A stretch of 64,000 nucleotides of DNA from Candidatus Manganitrophus morganii. Its GTDB lineage: Bacteria > Nitrospirota > Nitrospiria > SBBL01 > Manganitrophaceae. A program made the translations under genes and the position numbers. The first letter of the stretch is position 1; each line of letters starts with the position of its first letter. The notes beneath the pieces were generated by a model. It had not been told where the DNA came from. It made no database searches and saw only the letters and a list, made by a program, of their open reading frames with translations. Below, in pieces: positions 9,334-18,743 of this stretch. The stretch is taken from assembly GCA_021651055.1 (NCBI GenBank), contig JAJHOH010000001.1:248001-312000 (forward strand). The letters run 5' to 3'.

Positions 9334-10530
9334 ATGTCGGAATCGATCCACGCTGCTTTCGATGTTCCTTATCACTACCCCGTTCACTTCACGATGCATC
9401 TCTTCTCGCCGGAGAATCGACTTTTCATCGATACGGTTGGGGCAGGGAATCCGGATCGGCCGTACAAGACGCTGTTCGTCATCGATCGGGGCCTCTACGC
9501 GCATCATCCGGAACTGCCGGCGGCGATCGAGGCCTACTGCAGCGAATATCACACCCACCTACAACAATCCCTTCCCCCTCTCCTCATCGAGGGGGGCGAA
9601 GCGGCGAAAAATCATCCGGAGCATGTCGTGCGCGTCCATGAGGCGATTCATGAAGCCGGACTCTGCCGGCACTCCTATCTCGTTGCGATCGGAGGCGGGG
9701 CGTTGCTCGACATGGCCGGTTACGCCGCGGCGACGGCGCACCGGGGAATTCGGCTGATCCGAGTGCCGACGACCGTGTTGGGGCAAAACGACGCGGGGGT
9801 CGGGGTAAAAAACAGCATCAACGCCTTCGGGAAGAAAAATTTCCTCGGCGCCTTCAGCCCCCCGCATGCCGTCCTGAACGACCGCGCGTTTTTATCGACC
9901 CTCTCCGACCGGGATTGGCGGAGCGGAATCGCCGAGGCGATCAAGGTCGCCCTGATCAAAGATCCCGACTTCTTCTCCCTCCTGGAGCGTCAGGCCGACT
10001 CCCTTGCCTCGCGCGAGATGGATCCCATGGCCGCGCTGATCCATCGCTGCGCGGCGATGCACGTCGCGCACATTGCGGCGAACGGCGATCCGTTTGAGCG
10101 CGGCGCCTCCCGCCCGCTCGATTTCGGCCACTGGTCGGCCCACAAGCTCGAACAATTGACCGGCTATACCGTCCGGCACGGCGAGGCGGTCGCCGTCGGA
10201 ATCGCCCTCGATACCACCTACTCTTATCTCGCCGGTCTGCTCGAACGGTCCGAGTGGGAGAAAATTCTCGCGCTCCTTTCGGCCGTCGGACTTCCCTGCA
10301 CCCTTCCGGAGCTGCGCCACCCGGCATTGATGCACGGCCTCGATGAATTTCGGGAGCATCTCGGCGGACCGCTCACGATCACCCTTCTCAAGGCGATCGG
10401 TCGAGGAATGGAGGTTCATGAGGTTGAACGGGAAATTCTTCTGAAGAGTATCGACCTCTTGGAAAAAAGAGAGATCCGCGGAGCAAAAGGAGAACAACGA
10501 TGGAAAGCCGTCCCTTCGCCGGCCCAATGA
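9334..10530 (+). CDS. eboD: 3-dehydroquinate-synthase-like sugar phosphate cyclase (EboD)
   Basis: 398 residues from ATG 9334, chosen because AAAGGA lies 5 nt upstream. The NAD-binding region IGGGALLDMAGY and the block PTTVLGQNDAGVGVKN are sugar-phosphate-cyclase signatures; the QNDAGVGVKN form differs from the DHQ synthase consensus (VDSSVGGK) and fits the EboD branch. Zn ligands are visible as Glu in GIAEAIK, His in FGHWSAHKLE and His in RHGEAVAVGI. It likely closes a sugar phosphate to a cyclitol-type ring, the expected soluble precursor for prenylation by EboC. Its 3-prime end overlaps the next gene by 31 nt. Confidence 0.85.
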   Translation: MSESIHAAFDVPYHYPVHFTMHLFSPENRLFIDTVGAGNPDRPYKTLFVIDRGLYAHHPELPAAIEAYCSEYHTHLQQSLPPLLIEGGEAAKNHPEHVVRVHEAIHEAGLCRHSYLVAIGGGALLDMAGYAAATAHRGIRLIRVPTTVLGQNDAGVGVKNSINAFGKKNFLGAFSPPHAVLNDRAFLSTLSDRDWRSGIAEAIKVALIKDPDFFSLLERQADSLASREMDPMAALIHRCAAMHVAHIAANGDPFERGASRPLDFGHWSAHKLEQLTGYTVRHGEAVAVGIALDTTYSYLAGLLERSEWEKILALLSAVGLPCTLPELRHPALMHGLDEFREHLGGPLTITLLKAIGRGMEVHEVEREILLKSIDLLEKREIRGAKGEQRWKAVPSPAQ

Positions 10531-10811
10531 CCGGCGTGCAATTAGTCGATGAATATTTTATTGAAAACCGGACCCGGCTGCTCGATCTCGCCGCTTTCTT
10601 GGACCGTCTCGACCGCGCCGCCGATCCCGCCGTCGATGCCGACTTTCGGATGCGGGCGTTTCGGGAGGCGGTCCGTACCTTGTCCGACTCAGACGGGGAC
10701 CGCGTCGGGCGGATTCAGATGATCTTCAGCGATCCGCGGACGGAGCCGACCGACGGCCTCGACCAAAAGTCGGCCTGCGGGGCCTACCGCCCGGAAAAAG
10801 GAGAACGATGA
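10500..10811 (+). CDS. Small conserved-looking protein of the ebo operon, unknown function
   Basis: 103 residues, mainly helical, with no signal peptide or membrane segment. A strong AAAGGAG lies 7 nt before ATG 10500; an internal ATG at 10527 overlaps the eboD stop (ATGA) and is an alternative. The N-terminal half reads like an amphipathic helix pair ([19 protein letters not shown]), followed by an acidic and basic C-terminus. Its TGA overlaps the ATG of eboB. It sits in the cluster where a classical EboA (about twice as long, as I recall) is absent, so it may replace or partner that protein. I do not recognise the family. Confidence 0.75.
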   Translation: MESRPFAGPMTGVQLVDEYFIENRTRLLDLAAFLDRLDRAADPAVDADFRMRAFREAVRTLSDSDGDRVGRIQMIFSDPRTEPTDGLDQKSACGAYRPEKGER

Positions 10812-11671
10812 TGGAGTATATCGACATGCACGCCCACATGGCGTCCCGAACGACCGACGATTACGAACAGATGGCGCTGACCGGCTGCGTGGCGCTGACC
10901 GACCCCGCCTTCTGGGCCGGCTTCGACCGCTCCTCGGCCGACGGCTTCGACGATTATTTCCATCAGCTCACGGAAGTGGAGCCGAAGCGGGCGGCCCGGG
11001 TCGGCATCCGCCACTACACCTGGCTCTGTCTTAATCCGAAAGAGGCCGATAATCGTCCCCTGGCACGGGCAGTCATCGAAAAGATCCCGAAGTATCTCGA
11101 CCGGCCGAATGTCCTCGGGATCGGGGAGATCGGATTGAACCGGGTCACACGGAACGAGGTGGCGACCTTTCAGGACCATCTCGACCTCGCCGTCGCGCAC
11201 AATCAGATGATCCTCATCCACACCCCTCATCTTGAGGACAAATACAAAGGAACACGGATCATCGTGGAGACCCTTTTGAAAGATGGGCGGATCGATCCCG
11301 GACGGATACTGATCGATCACGCGGAGGAACATACAATCGGGATGATCCTGGAAAACGGCTTTTGGGCAGGGATCACCCTCTACCCCCAGACCAAGGTTTC
11401 ACCCCAGCGGGCGATCGACATGGTCGAGCGGGCCGGACCGGAGCGGATCTGCGTCAGCTCCGCCTGCGACTGGGGGCCGAGTCTTCCGATCGCCATTCCC
11501 CGCTTCGCCCTGGAGATGCGGCGGCGGCGCCATACGGAAAGATCGATTCGAAAAATCATCTATGAGAATCCGGCCGCCTTTCTGAGCCAGTCTCCCCGCT
11601 TCATGCTTGAAGACGCGACGGACCGGAACGGGCAGAAAGCGGCTCCCTCCGCTCCTTTGGGAGCGCGGTAA
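10808..11671 (+). CDS. eboB: TatD-like metal-dependent hydrolase of the ebo cluster (EboB)
   Basis: 287 residues of the TatD/amidohydrolase TIM-barrel superfamily. Expected metal ligands are all visible: HAH at residues 8-10, Glu in GEIGLN near 115, His in IHTPH near 140, His in DHAEE near 175 and Asp in CDWGPS near 218. Start ATG 10808 overlaps the preceding stop and follows AAAGGAGAACG; an in-frame ATG at 10811 is equivalent. In published ebo operons the TatD-like member is EboB, and its substrate is unknown. The 4-nt gap to eboE supports one transcript. Confidence 0.85.
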   Translation: MMEYIDMHAHMASRTTDDYEQMALTGCVALTDPAFWAGFDRSSADGFDDYFHQLTEVEPKRAARVGIRHYTWLCLNPKEADNRPLARAVIEKIPKYLDRPNVLGIGEIGLNRVTRNEVATFQDHLDLAVAHNQMILIHTPHLEDKYKGTRIIVETLLKDGRIDPGRILIDHAEEHTIGMILENGFWAGITLYPQTKVSPQRAIDMVERAGPERICVSSACDWGPSLPIAIPRFALEMRRRRHTERSIRKIIYENPAAFLSQSPRFMLEDATDRNGQKAAPSAPLGAR

Positions 11672-11675
11672 AAAG

Positions 11676-12890
11676 ATGCGGATCGGACCGGACAAGGGCT
11701 TTCATCTGACTTATTGCTCCAACATCCATCCCGGAAACGGATGGCCGGAGGTTTTCGGCAATCTGGAGAAGTATGCGCCGGCGCTCAAATCACGCCTCTC
11801 CCCTGAGGCGCCGTTCGGCATCGGCCTGCGCCTCTCCTCCAAAGAGAGCGAGGCGCTGCTGGCGGGAGAAGAAATCGATCGGTTCAAATCGTTCCTCGAC
11901 GATCATGGTCTTTATCTCTTCACCCTCAACGGATTTCCCTTCGGCGCCTTTCACCGGCAACGGGTCAAGGCGGGGGTCTTCGCGCCCGACTGGCGGACCG
12001 AAGAGCGGCTGCGCTATACCCTCCGGCTGATCGAGATCCTTCGGAGGCTCCTCCCCGACGGGATGGAAGGGAGCATCTCGACCTCCCCGCTGTCATATAA
12101 AAGATGGGTCATCCCCAATGATCCGGAGAGCTGGGAGACGATGATTCGCCATCTCGTCCGGGTCGCCTCCGCCCTGGTCTGCACAAAAGAGGAGACGGGA
12201 AAAGTGATCCACCTCGACATCGAGCCGGAGCCGGACGGCCTGATCGAGAACAGCATCGAGGCGGTCGATTTTTTCAGAAAATACCTCCTCCCGATCGGCG
12301 CGCCGCTTCTGGCCGCCGCGCTCCAACGCCCGGTTCCCCGGGCCGAACGCGATCTCCTCGAACATATCCGAATCTGTTACGATACCTCCCATATGGCGGT
12401 CGAATACGAGGAGGCGGAGAGCGCCCTCGACCTCCTCCAAAAGGCGGGGATCCAAATCGGAAAGGTTCAGATCAGCGCCGCGCTGAAGATGGCCGTTCCC
12501 TCCGATCCGGAGCCGCTCAAGGCGCTTTCCGATCGGCTCCGTCCTTTTTCGGAGTCGATCTACCTTCACCAGGTCATCGAGCGCACTGCGCAAGAAGGTT
12601 TTCGCCATTATACCGATTTAAGCGATCTCTTCCCGATCATCCGAAGCCTCGATTCCAGCGAGTGGCGGATTCACTTTCACCTTCCCCTCTTTTTCCCCGG
12701 GGAGGGACCGCTTCACTCCACACGGGACGAAACCGCTCGTCTCCTCCAACTCATTAACAAACGGCGGTTCACCTCTCATCTCGAGATCGAGACCTACACC
12801 TGGGACATCCTCCCCCCAGGTTTGAAGCGGGACCTGGTTGAATCGATCGCCGAGGAGTATCGTTGGGTGTTGGAGCAGATGAAATCATGA
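11676..12890 (+). CDS. eboE: Metabolite traffic protein EboE (AP-endonuclease/xylose-isomerase-like TIM barrel)
   Basis: 404 residues from ATG 11676, 4 nt after the eboB stop; the frame is open further upstream but that part overlaps eboB. The opening HLTYCSNIHPGNGWPEVF is the characteristic EboE start. The rest fits a sugar-isomerase-like TIM barrel, with acidic/histidine sites such as HLDIEPEPDG and CYDTSHMAVEYE that could bind a metal. In published work EboE is needed with the other Ebo proteins for movement of a secondary-metabolite precursor; its reaction is unknown. No signal peptide, so it probably acts in the cytoplasm. Confidence 0.85.
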   Translation: MRIGPDKGFHLTYCSNIHPGNGWPEVFGNLEKYAPALKSRLSPEAPFGIGLRLSSKESEALLAGEEIDRFKSFLDDHGLYLFTLNGFPFGAFHRQRVKAGVFAPDWRTEERLRYTLRLIEILRRLLPDGMEGSISTSPLSYKRWVIPNDPESWETMIRHLVRVASALVCTKEETGKVIHLDIEPEPDGLIENSIEAVDFFRKYLLPIGAPLLAAALQRPVPRAERDLLEHIRICYDTSHMAVEYEEAESALDLLQKAGIQIGKVQISAALKMAVPSDPEPLKALSDRLRPFSESIYLHQVIERTAQEGFRHYTDLSDLFPIIRSLDSSEWRIHFHLPLFFPGEGPLHSTRDETARLLQLINKRRFTSHLEIETYTWDILPPGLKRDLVESIAEEYRWVLEQMKS

Positions 12891-12900
12891 ACGGTCCCTC

Positions 12901-14337
12901 ATGCTGAAGAAAACCGTCGTCATCAATGTGGTCGGACTCACACAGCGGCTTCTCGGCCCCGCCACCCCTTCTCTGTCGGAATGGGCAAAGCAAGGGAAGG
13001 TTGTTCCGATCGAAACGGCCACCCCGGCGGTGACCTGCGCCGCCCAGGCGACCTACCTGACCGGAACCTGGCCCGCGCAACATGGGATTGTCGGAAACGG
13101 CTGGTATTTTCGGGATGAATGTGAGATCAAACTTTGGCGGCAGTCGAACCGGCTGGTTCAGGCGCCGAAGCTCTGGGAGATCGCCCGCGCGGCCGATCCG
13201 AGTTTTACCTGCGCCAATCTCTTCTGGTGGTTCAACATGCACTCGACCGTCGATTATTCGATCACGCCGCGCCCGATGTATCCCGCCGACGGCCGAAAGA
13301 TCCCCGATATCTATACCCAGCCGGGAGCGCTCCGGCAAAAGATCCAGGCCGATCTTGGTCCCTTCCCCCTCTTTCACTTCTGGGGGCCGGCCACCTCGAT
13401 CCAATCAAGCCGGTGGATCGCGGAAGCAGCCCAGTGGATCGACCGGCGCTACAACCCGACCCTCACCCTGATCTATCTTCCGCACCTCGACTACAACCTG
13501 CAGCGGCGCGGCCCCGACGATCCTTCTCTCGCGCACGACCTCCGGGAGATCGACGCCGTCTGCGGCGACCTGATCCGGCACTACGCGGCGGCCGATGCGG
13601 AGATCCTCTTTCTTTCGGAATATGGGATCACGCCGGTGACAAAACCCATTCACCTCAATCGAATTTTCAGGGAACAAGGTTGGATCGCTATCCGCGAGGA
13701 GATGGGGCGGGAATTGCTTGATCCGGGGGCGAGTGCCGTCTTCGCCGTCGCCGACCATCAAGTCGCCCATATCTATCTGAACGACCTGTCGAAGGAGGAT
13801 GCGGTCCGCGCCGTCCTGGAGAAGACGTCCGGGATCGAATTGATCTTCGATGAAGACGGGAAACGCCGACATCACTTGAATCACCCGCGGGCCGGGGAGA
13901 TGATCGCCGTCGCTTCAAGCGACGCCTGGTTCACCTATTATTATTGGTTGGATGATCGCCGGGCGCCCGACTTCGCGAGGACGGTCGATATCCATCGCAA
14001 GCCGGGATATGACCCGGTGGAGCTTTTCATCGATCCCGCGATCTCTTTCCCGAAATTAAAAATCGGAGGGCGGCTCCTCCAAAAAGCGCTCGGATTTCGG
14101 GCCTTGCTCGATGTCATTCCGCTCGACGCCGCCCTGGTTAAAGGCTCCCACGGACGGGTCACCGACTCGGCCGACGAGGGACCGCTCTTCATCACGCAAC
14201 GCCCCGATCTCCTGAAAGCCGATTCGCTCCGAGCGGTCGATCTCTGCAATCTGCTCTTAAGCCACCTCGGCCTGGAACGCGACGAGCGGATCCATTCACC
14301 GATCGTCGCTCCTCATCCATCTTTCAAAGATTCTTGA
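12901..14337 (+). CDS. eboF: Type I phosphodiesterase/nucleotide pyrophosphatase-like protein (EboF)
   Basis: 478 residues of the alkaline-phosphatase superfamily. The catalytic Thr lies in TPAVTCAAQATYLTG near residue 40, and metal ligands are suggested by LPHLDYN, SEYGI, ADHQ and the C-terminal KGSHGR. It lacks an evident signal peptide, so it is probably cytoplasmic. Start ATG 12901 lies 10 nt after the eboE stop and has only a weak ribosome-binding site, so translation is probably coupled. It may remove or transfer a phosphate on the Ebo product. It is the last ebo gene; a promoter for sodC overlaps its stop codon. Confidence 0.85.
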   Translation: MLKKTVVINVVGLTQRLLGPATPSLSEWAKQGKVVPIETATPAVTCAAQATYLTGTWPAQHGIVGNGWYFRDECEIKLWRQSNRLVQAPKLWEIARAADPSFTCANLFWWFNMHSTVDYSITPRPMYPADGRKIPDIYTQPGALRQKIQADLGPFPLFHFWGPATSIQSSRWIAEAAQWIDRRYNPTLTLIYLPHLDYNLQRRGPDDPSLAHDLREIDAVCGDLIRHYAAADAEILFLSEYGITPVTKPIHLNRIFREQGWIAIREEMGRELLDPGASAVFAVADHQVAHIYLNDLSKEDAVRAVLEKTSGIELIFDEDGKRRHHLNHPRAGEMIAVASSDAWFTYYYWLDDRRAPDFARTVDIHRKPGYDPVELFIDPAISFPKLKIGGRLLQKALGFRALLDVIPLDAALVKGSHGRVTDSADEGPLFITQRPDLLKADSLRAVDLCNLLLSHLGLERDERIHSPIVAPHPSFKDS

Positions 14338-14363
14338 CTCTCTGCACCGAACCGTCCTATACT
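14334..14363 (+). promoter_or_regulatory. Sigma-70-type promoter candidate for sodC
   Basis: TTGACT at 14334-14339 and TATACT at 14358-14363 with an 18-nt spacer. It overlaps the eboF stop codon and lies about 95 nt before the sodC start, so sodC can be transcribed separately from the ebo operon. Confidence 0.6.
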
Positions 14364-14458
14364 CTCTGAATTATTCCCGCCCGGTGTCGCAGTCACCTTG
14401 AGACACGGACCGCTTCCCACATCATGAACATACGTCGACGAAAAGGAGGAACTCTGAT

Positions 14459-14971
14459 ATGAGATACGCTCTTCTGGTTGCTTTTGGATTGGTTCTGCTC
14501 GGCTCCAACGCTTTCGCGGAGACGAAAGCGGAAGCCGATATCATCAATGGACAGGGGGAAAAGATCGGCGCCGCGACATTTACGGAAGGGGGAGAGGGGG
14601 TGAAGATCGCAATTTCCGTTTCCAAGCTCTCGCCCGGACAACATGGCCTTCACATTCACGCCGTCGGGAAATGCGAGGGTCCCGACTTTAAATCGGCCGG
14701 AGGACATCTTAACCCGGAAGGGAAAAAACACGGCTTGCAAAGCCCGGAGGGTCCCCATGCCGGCGATCTTCCGAACCTGAGCGTCGGCCCCGACGGGAAC
14801 GCCAAGACCGAAGTGACGACCAAACGGGTCACCTTAGGTGAGGGAAAGAACTCCCTCTTCCAACCGGATGGCACCGCTCTCGTCATTCACGTCGCTCCCG
14901 ACGACGAAAAGAGCGATCCGATCGGCAACGCCGGCCCCCGGGCCGCGTGTGGGGTGATTAAGAAGAAATAG
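14459..14971 (+). CDS. sodC: Periplasmic Cu-Zn superoxide dismutase
   Basis: 170 residues with a Sec signal peptide ending at NAFAE (about residue 20). Cu and Zn ligands are visible in order: HGLHIHAVGKCEG (two Cu histidines and the disulfide Cys), AGGHLNP, KHG, GPHAGDLPN (Zn site) and the last Cu His in VIHV. The C-terminal GNAGPRAACG contains the essential Arg and second disulfide Cys. AAAGGAGG precedes ATG 14459. It converts superoxide in the periplasm to peroxide and oxygen. Adjacent to a periplasmic dehydrogenase/cytochrome pair in the same direction, it may protect against superoxide made there; that link is inference. Confidence 0.95.
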   Translation: MRYALLVAFGLVLLGSNAFAETKAEADIINGQGEKIGAATFTEGGEGVKIAISVSKLSPGQHGLHIHAVGKCEGPDFKSAGGHLNPEGKKHGLQSPEGPHAGDLPNLSVGPDGNAKTEVTTKRVTLGEGKNSLFQPDGTALVIHVAPDDEKSDPIGNAGPRAACGVIKKK

Positions 14972-14986
14972 TAATGACGAATCGAG

Positions 14987-15020
14987 AACAAGGGGTGGGG
15001 GTTCACCCACACCCCTTGTT
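14987..15020. terminator. Bidirectional terminator between sodC and lon
   Basis: A long stem with arms AACAAGGGGTGGGGG and CCCACACCCCTTGTT, one mismatch, loop TTCA. It lies between the convergent ends of sodC (plus) and lon (minus), with T-containing sequence on either side. Confidence 0.7.
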
Positions 15021-15021
15021 T

Positions 15022-17493
15022 CTAGACCAATAATCCGCTCTCCGTTGGAACAGGGATGAGCGCGTTCTTCAACACCTCCTCCGCAGAACCAAGCAAAATA
15101 AAGGTGAGGGAACGTTTCACCTCCTCCGGCACATCCTCAAGGTCATTCTCGTTCCGTTGCGGAAGAAGAATCGTCTTCACCCCCACCCGGTAGGCGGCCA
15201 AAACCTTCTCTTTAATACCGCCGACCGGCAGCACTTTCCCCCGAAGGGTAATCTCCCCCGTCATGGCGAGATCGTTCCGCACCGGCCGGCCGGATGCAAG
15301 TGAAGCAATCGCCGCGACCATCGTGACCCCGGCAGACGGACCGTCTTTCGGAATCGCGCCGGCGGGGACGTGGATGTGGACGGTCTTCCCATCGAAGACC
15401 TTTGGATCGATTCCCAACCGCTCCGCATTCGATCGAACGTAGGAAACGGCCGCCTGCGCCGACTCCCGCATGACGTCGCCCAACATTCCGGTCAAAATCA
15501 AATGCTCTTCATGGCTCTGCATCATCGTCGCCTCGACAAAGAGGACATCGCCGCCGGTCGGCGTCCAGGCCAATCCCGTTGCGATGCCGGGCCGATCGAT
15601 CCGTTCGGCGACTTCGTTCATGAATCGAGGCCGCCCCAGATATTCCGGAATCTTGTCGGCGGTGACGGCGATCGGCGTCTGCGCCCCCTCGCTGATCCGC
15701 CGGGCCACCTTCCGCAAGACTCCGGCGATCGCCCGCTCAAGGTTTCGCACCCCCGCCTCGCGTGTGTATTCCCGAATAATCCGCCGGATCGCTTCATCTT
15801 CGAGGGTCACCTCTTGCTCCTGCAGGCCATGGGCGCGAAGCTGCCTCCGAAGAAGGTAACGGCGGGCGATGTGAAGCTTCTCTTCTTCGGTATAACCCGA
15901 CAAAGAGACGATCTCCATCCGGTCCTGAAGGGCGGATGGAATCGTATCGATCGTGTTCGCGGTGCAGATGAAAAGGACTTTTGTGAGATCCACCGGAACG
16001 CCTAAGTAGGTATCGACAAAAGCATGGTTCTGGGCCGGATCGAGCACCTCCAATAAGGCGGCGGAGGGATCGCCTTGAAAGCCGACGCCGAGCTTGTCGA
16101 CCTCATCCAACATAAAGACCGGATCGAACGTCTCGGCGCGCCGGAGCGCTTGAATGATCCGGCCCGGCATGGCGCCGATATAGGTCCGCCGATGCCCCCG
16201 GATCTCCGCCTCGTCATGGATTCCGCCAAGGCTGATTCGGACGAATTTCCGGCCCATCGCCCGCGCGATCGACTGGCCGAGCGACGTTTTGCCGACCCCC
16301 GGCGGCCCGACGAAGCAGAGAATCGGCTCGCGAAGCGCTTCATCTTCAGGCGTTTGTGGAAGCGGCCCCGCTTCCGCGACAAGTCCCGCCTCACCGGCCC
16401 CGGTCAGGGGAACGGCGGCGCGGCGCTCTTCCCGCAACTTTCTCACCGCCAGGTATTCGAGAATCCGCTCTTTGATTTTTTCGAGGTCGTAGTGATCCTC
16501 ATCAAGGATTTTCCGCGCATGACCGACGTCGATTTGCCCCCCGGTCGTCTTTCCCCAAGGAAGGCTCAACAACCAATCGAGATAGGTGCGAATCAGACCA
16601 TGCTCCGCGGCGGCCGGCGGCAGACGCTCCAACCGGGATAATTCGCGCTCGGCTTCTTTCCGCGCCTCTTCCGGAAGCGGCGCTTCTTGCAGCCGGCGTC
16701 GGAACCCCTCGATCTCCGCCTGTTCGGGATTCTCCTCCCCCAGCTGCCGCTGGATCGTCTTCATCTGCTCGCGAAGAACGTAGTCCCGCTGCGCCTTCGA
16801 CATCTCCTCTTCGGTCTCGCGCGTGATTTTCTGCCCCAGCTCTCGAACCGCCACTTCATGCTGCAGCAATTCGATCAGCCGCCGCAATTTGGCCGGCAGG
16901 GAATTGATCTCTAAAAGATCCTGGCGCGCGGCGACCGAAATCGGAACGCTGGACGCCACCAGATAGACGATCTGACGCAGGTCGGTGAGCGCCTGAATGG
17001 CGCCGCTGAGTTCATCGGGAAGCTCGGGGATCAGCGGCGTCAGTCGCTGGATCAGATCTCGAACGGCGCGAATAAACGCTTCGACCTCGACCCCTTCTTC
17101 GATGATCTCGGGTGCCCGTTCAATCCGGGCGACAAGGTAGGGCTCCGTCCTGGCGAAATCGACGATTCGGACCCGCTCCAATCCTTGGACCACCAGACGG
17201 AGGGTCCCATCCGGCGCCCGAAGGAGTTGCTGAATGACCGCCGCGGTCCCCATCCGATAGAGATCTTCCGGCCCGGCGGGACGCGCCTCGACGCTCTTTT
17301 GCGCGACCAATAAGATCATCCGATTGGAGCGCATCGCATCCTCCACCAGCTTCACCGAGCGCTCCTGGCCGACGAGAAGCGGGATCACCGCCATGGGGAA
17401 CGCCACCGTGTCTCGTAATGGAAGGACCGAGAGCGCGTCCGGGAGGGAGGTTCCTTTCACATCTTCTCTTCCATCTCTTTCATCCGCCGTCAT
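15022..17493 (-). CDS. lon: ATP-dependent protease Lon
   Basis: 823-residue LonA: N-terminal substrate-binding domain (about 20-210), coiled-coil region, AAA+ module with Walker A GPPGVGKT near residue 400 and Walker B FMLDEVDK, and a C-terminal protease domain with the Ser-Lys dyad (Ser in KDGPSAGVT). Normal family length. It degrades misfolded and regulatory proteins in the cytoplasm. ATG 17493 overlaps the hsp20 stop, and its Shine-Dalgarno (GGAGGTGAA) lies inside the hsp20 end, so the pair is translationally coupled in one stress operon with rpsD upstream. Confidence 0.95.
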   Translation of the reverse strand: MTADERDGREDVKGTSLPDALSVLPLRDTVAFPMAVIPLLVGQERSVKLVEDAMRSNRMILLVAQKSVEARPAGPEDLYRMGTAAVIQQLLRAPDGTLRLVVQGLERVRIVDFARTEPYLVARIERAPEIIEEGVEVEAFIRAVRDLIQRLTPLIPELPDELSGAIQALTDLRQIVYLVASSVPISVAARQDLLEINSLPAKLRRLIELLQHEVAVRELGQKITRETEEEMSKAQRDYVLREQMKTIQRQLGEENPEQAEIEGFRRRLQEAPLPEEARKEAERELSRLERLPPAAAEHGLIRTYLDWLLSLPWGKTTGGQIDVGHARKILDEDHYDLEKIKERILEYLAVRKLREERRAAVPLTGAGEAGLVAEAGPLPQTPEDEALREPILCFVGPPGVGKTSLGQSIARAMGRKFVRISLGGIHDEAEIRGHRRTYIGAMPGRIIQALRRAETFDPVFMLDEVDKLGVGFQGDPSAALLEVLDPAQNHAFVDTYLGVPVDLTKVLFICTANTIDTIPSALQDRMEIVSLSGYTEEEKLHIARRYLLRRQLRAHGLQEQEVTLEDEAIRRIIREYTREAGVRNLERAIAGVLRKVARRISEGAQTPIAVTADKIPEYLGRPRFMNEVAERIDRPGIATGLAWTPTGGDVLFVEATMMQSHEEHLILTGMLGDVMRESAQAAVSYVRSNAERLGIDPKVFDGKTVHIHVPAGAIPKDGPSAGVTMVAAIASLASGRPVRNDLAMTGEITLRGKVLPVGGIKEKVLAAYRVGVKTILLPQRNENDLEDVPEEVKRSLTFILLGSAEEVLKNALIPVPTESGLLV

Positions 17494-17900
17494 CGATTCA
17501 CCTCCATTTTCGGTAAGATCACACAGAGAAAGCCGAGTTCATATCGGGCACTGACCTGCTCGCGATCGATATTCGGTACAACAGGCACTTCGATGCGAAA
17601 AGGACCGTAACGAACCTCCATCGCGTGAAAACGCGCCGCGTCGGAAAGCAGCCAGGAGCGCACCCCCTCCACCACCAATGTATCGTCATAAAGGGTGATC
17701 TCAAAATCCTCCTCCCTCAATCCGGCAATCTCCACTTTCACGATCAGCCGATCTTCGGTCTCATAAAGATCGACCGGCGGCCGCCATTGGGGCCGGGCCA
17801 CCATCACGCGGCGCCGGGATCCCCATAAATCTTCCAAAGATTGCGGCGGCGCATCTTGAGCGACCTCCGCATAACGGTAACGTATCAAGCGATAGCGCAT
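17490..17900 (-). CDS. Small heat-shock protein, Hsp20/alpha-crystallin family
   Basis: 136 residues from ATG 17900, chosen because AGGAGG lies 4-5 nt upstream; a longer frame starting at 17951 overlaps rpsD and adds an unrelated tail. The alpha-crystallin core spans about residues 45-130, with PPVDLYETEDRLIVKVEIAG at its start and the conserved G-x-L-type strand as GFLCVILPK at the end. The C-terminal I-x-I tail motif is missing, so oligomer assembly may be atypical. ATP-independent holdase. It lies between rpsD and lon in the same direction. Confidence 0.85.
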   Translation of the reverse strand: MRYRLIRYRYAEVAQDAPPQSLEDLWGSRRRVMVARPQWRPPVDLYETEDRLIVKVEIAGLREEDFEITLYDDTLVVEGVRSWLLSDAARFHAMEVRYGPFRIEVPVVPNIDREQVSARYELGFLCVILPKMEVNR

Positions 17901-17931
17901 ATTCCCTCCTGTCGTCGCATGACTCAGCCGG

Positions 17932-18528
17932 TCAACGAGTGTAGAACGCAACGATCAACGCTTCATCGATCTCGAGATCGATCTCTTCCCGATGGGGCCG
18001 GTCGGTCATCTCCCCCCCTCCGTTCTCCCGACGAAGCCAGGAAACCGTCGGCTGGCGCGTAGTCATTTCCTCCTGCACTTCCGGCATCGCCAATGCCCCT
18101 TCTTTCAAGTCGATCTTCTCGCCGGGGGAGACAAGATAAGAGGAGATCGTCACCGTCTCATCATTTACCAGAACGTGCCGATGCGCGATCATCTGACGCG
18201 CCATCAAACGGGTCCGCGCCAGCCCCAATCGATAAACCACATTATCCAGGCGGCGCTCGAGCATCTCCAACAAGGCCCGCCCCAGCGGCTCTCCCGAACG
18301 CTGCGCTTCGGCTACATACCGACGGAACTGCGCTTCCCGCACGCCATAGATATCTTTGACCTTTTGCTTTTCGCGCAATTGGAGGGCATACTCCGTCGGC
18401 CGGCGCACGCCGCGGCTTCCCCCCGGAGGAACATTCAGCCGGCGCTGGAGAGACGCTCCCCCCGTACCGAAGAGGTCCATGCCGTAGCGCCGGGAAGTTT
18501 TATGTCTCGGTTCCCGCTTTGCACCCAT
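17932..18528 (-). CDS. rpsD: 30S ribosomal protein S4 (rpsD-like), apart from the ribosomal operons
   Basis: 198 residues with the S4 N-terminal domain and the S4 RNA-binding domain (LERRLDNVVYRLGLARTRLMARQMIAHRHVLVN near 95-130). Cysteines of the zinc-binding form are absent, so this is the C-minus type. Start ATG 18528 has AAAGGA upstream. S4 nucleates 30S assembly and represses its own operon. No other ribosomal gene, rpoA or rpsK/rpsM is nearby; instead it heads a hsp20-lon stress operon. It may be the only S4 moved from its usual place or a second paralogue; this window cannot tell. Confidence 0.9.
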   Translation of the reverse strand: MGAKREPRHKTSRRYGMDLFGTGGASLQRRLNVPPGGSRGVRRPTEYALQLREKQKVKDIYGVREAQFRRYVAEAQRSGEPLGRALLEMLERRLDNVVYRLGLARTRLMARQMIAHRHVLVNDETVTISSYLVSPGEKIDLKEGALAMPEVQEEMTTRQPTVSWLRRENGGGEMTDRPHREEIDLEIDEALIVAFYTR

Positions 18529-18608
18529 ACGCTTCCTTTCTCAGCAGGTTTTATAGAAATAAGTCCGAATCTACAAAAAACAAGGGCGATCTTTTTGCGT
18601 CTATTTCT

Positions 18609-18637
18609 ATTATAGGGAAGGGGGATCCGTAAGGAAA
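18609..18637 (-). promoter_or_regulatory. Promoter candidate for rpsD-hsp20-lon
   Basis: A perfect TATAAT at 18609-18614 (read on the minus strand) with TTTCCT 17 nt upstream at 18632-18637 as a weak -35 box. It would start transcription about 75 nt before rpsD. No clear heat-shock sigma-32 promoter was recognised. Confidence 0.4.
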
Positions 18638-18687
18638 TGGGTCGGTAGGGATCAGTTTGAGTCGAATAGAAAGAAATACCGACATTA

Positions 18688-18719
18688 AAAATAATAGGGC
18701 GATCACGAAAATCGCCCTA
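18688..18719 (-). terminator. Rho-independent terminator of proS
   Basis: Nine-bp stem TAGGGCGAT/ATCGCCCTA with a 7-nt loop at 18695-18719, followed on the minus strand by a T-rich run (TTATTTTT). It lies 25 nt after the proS stop. Confidence 0.75.
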
Positions 18720-18743
18720 CGGAACAGATTCGAATTGAGAAAT

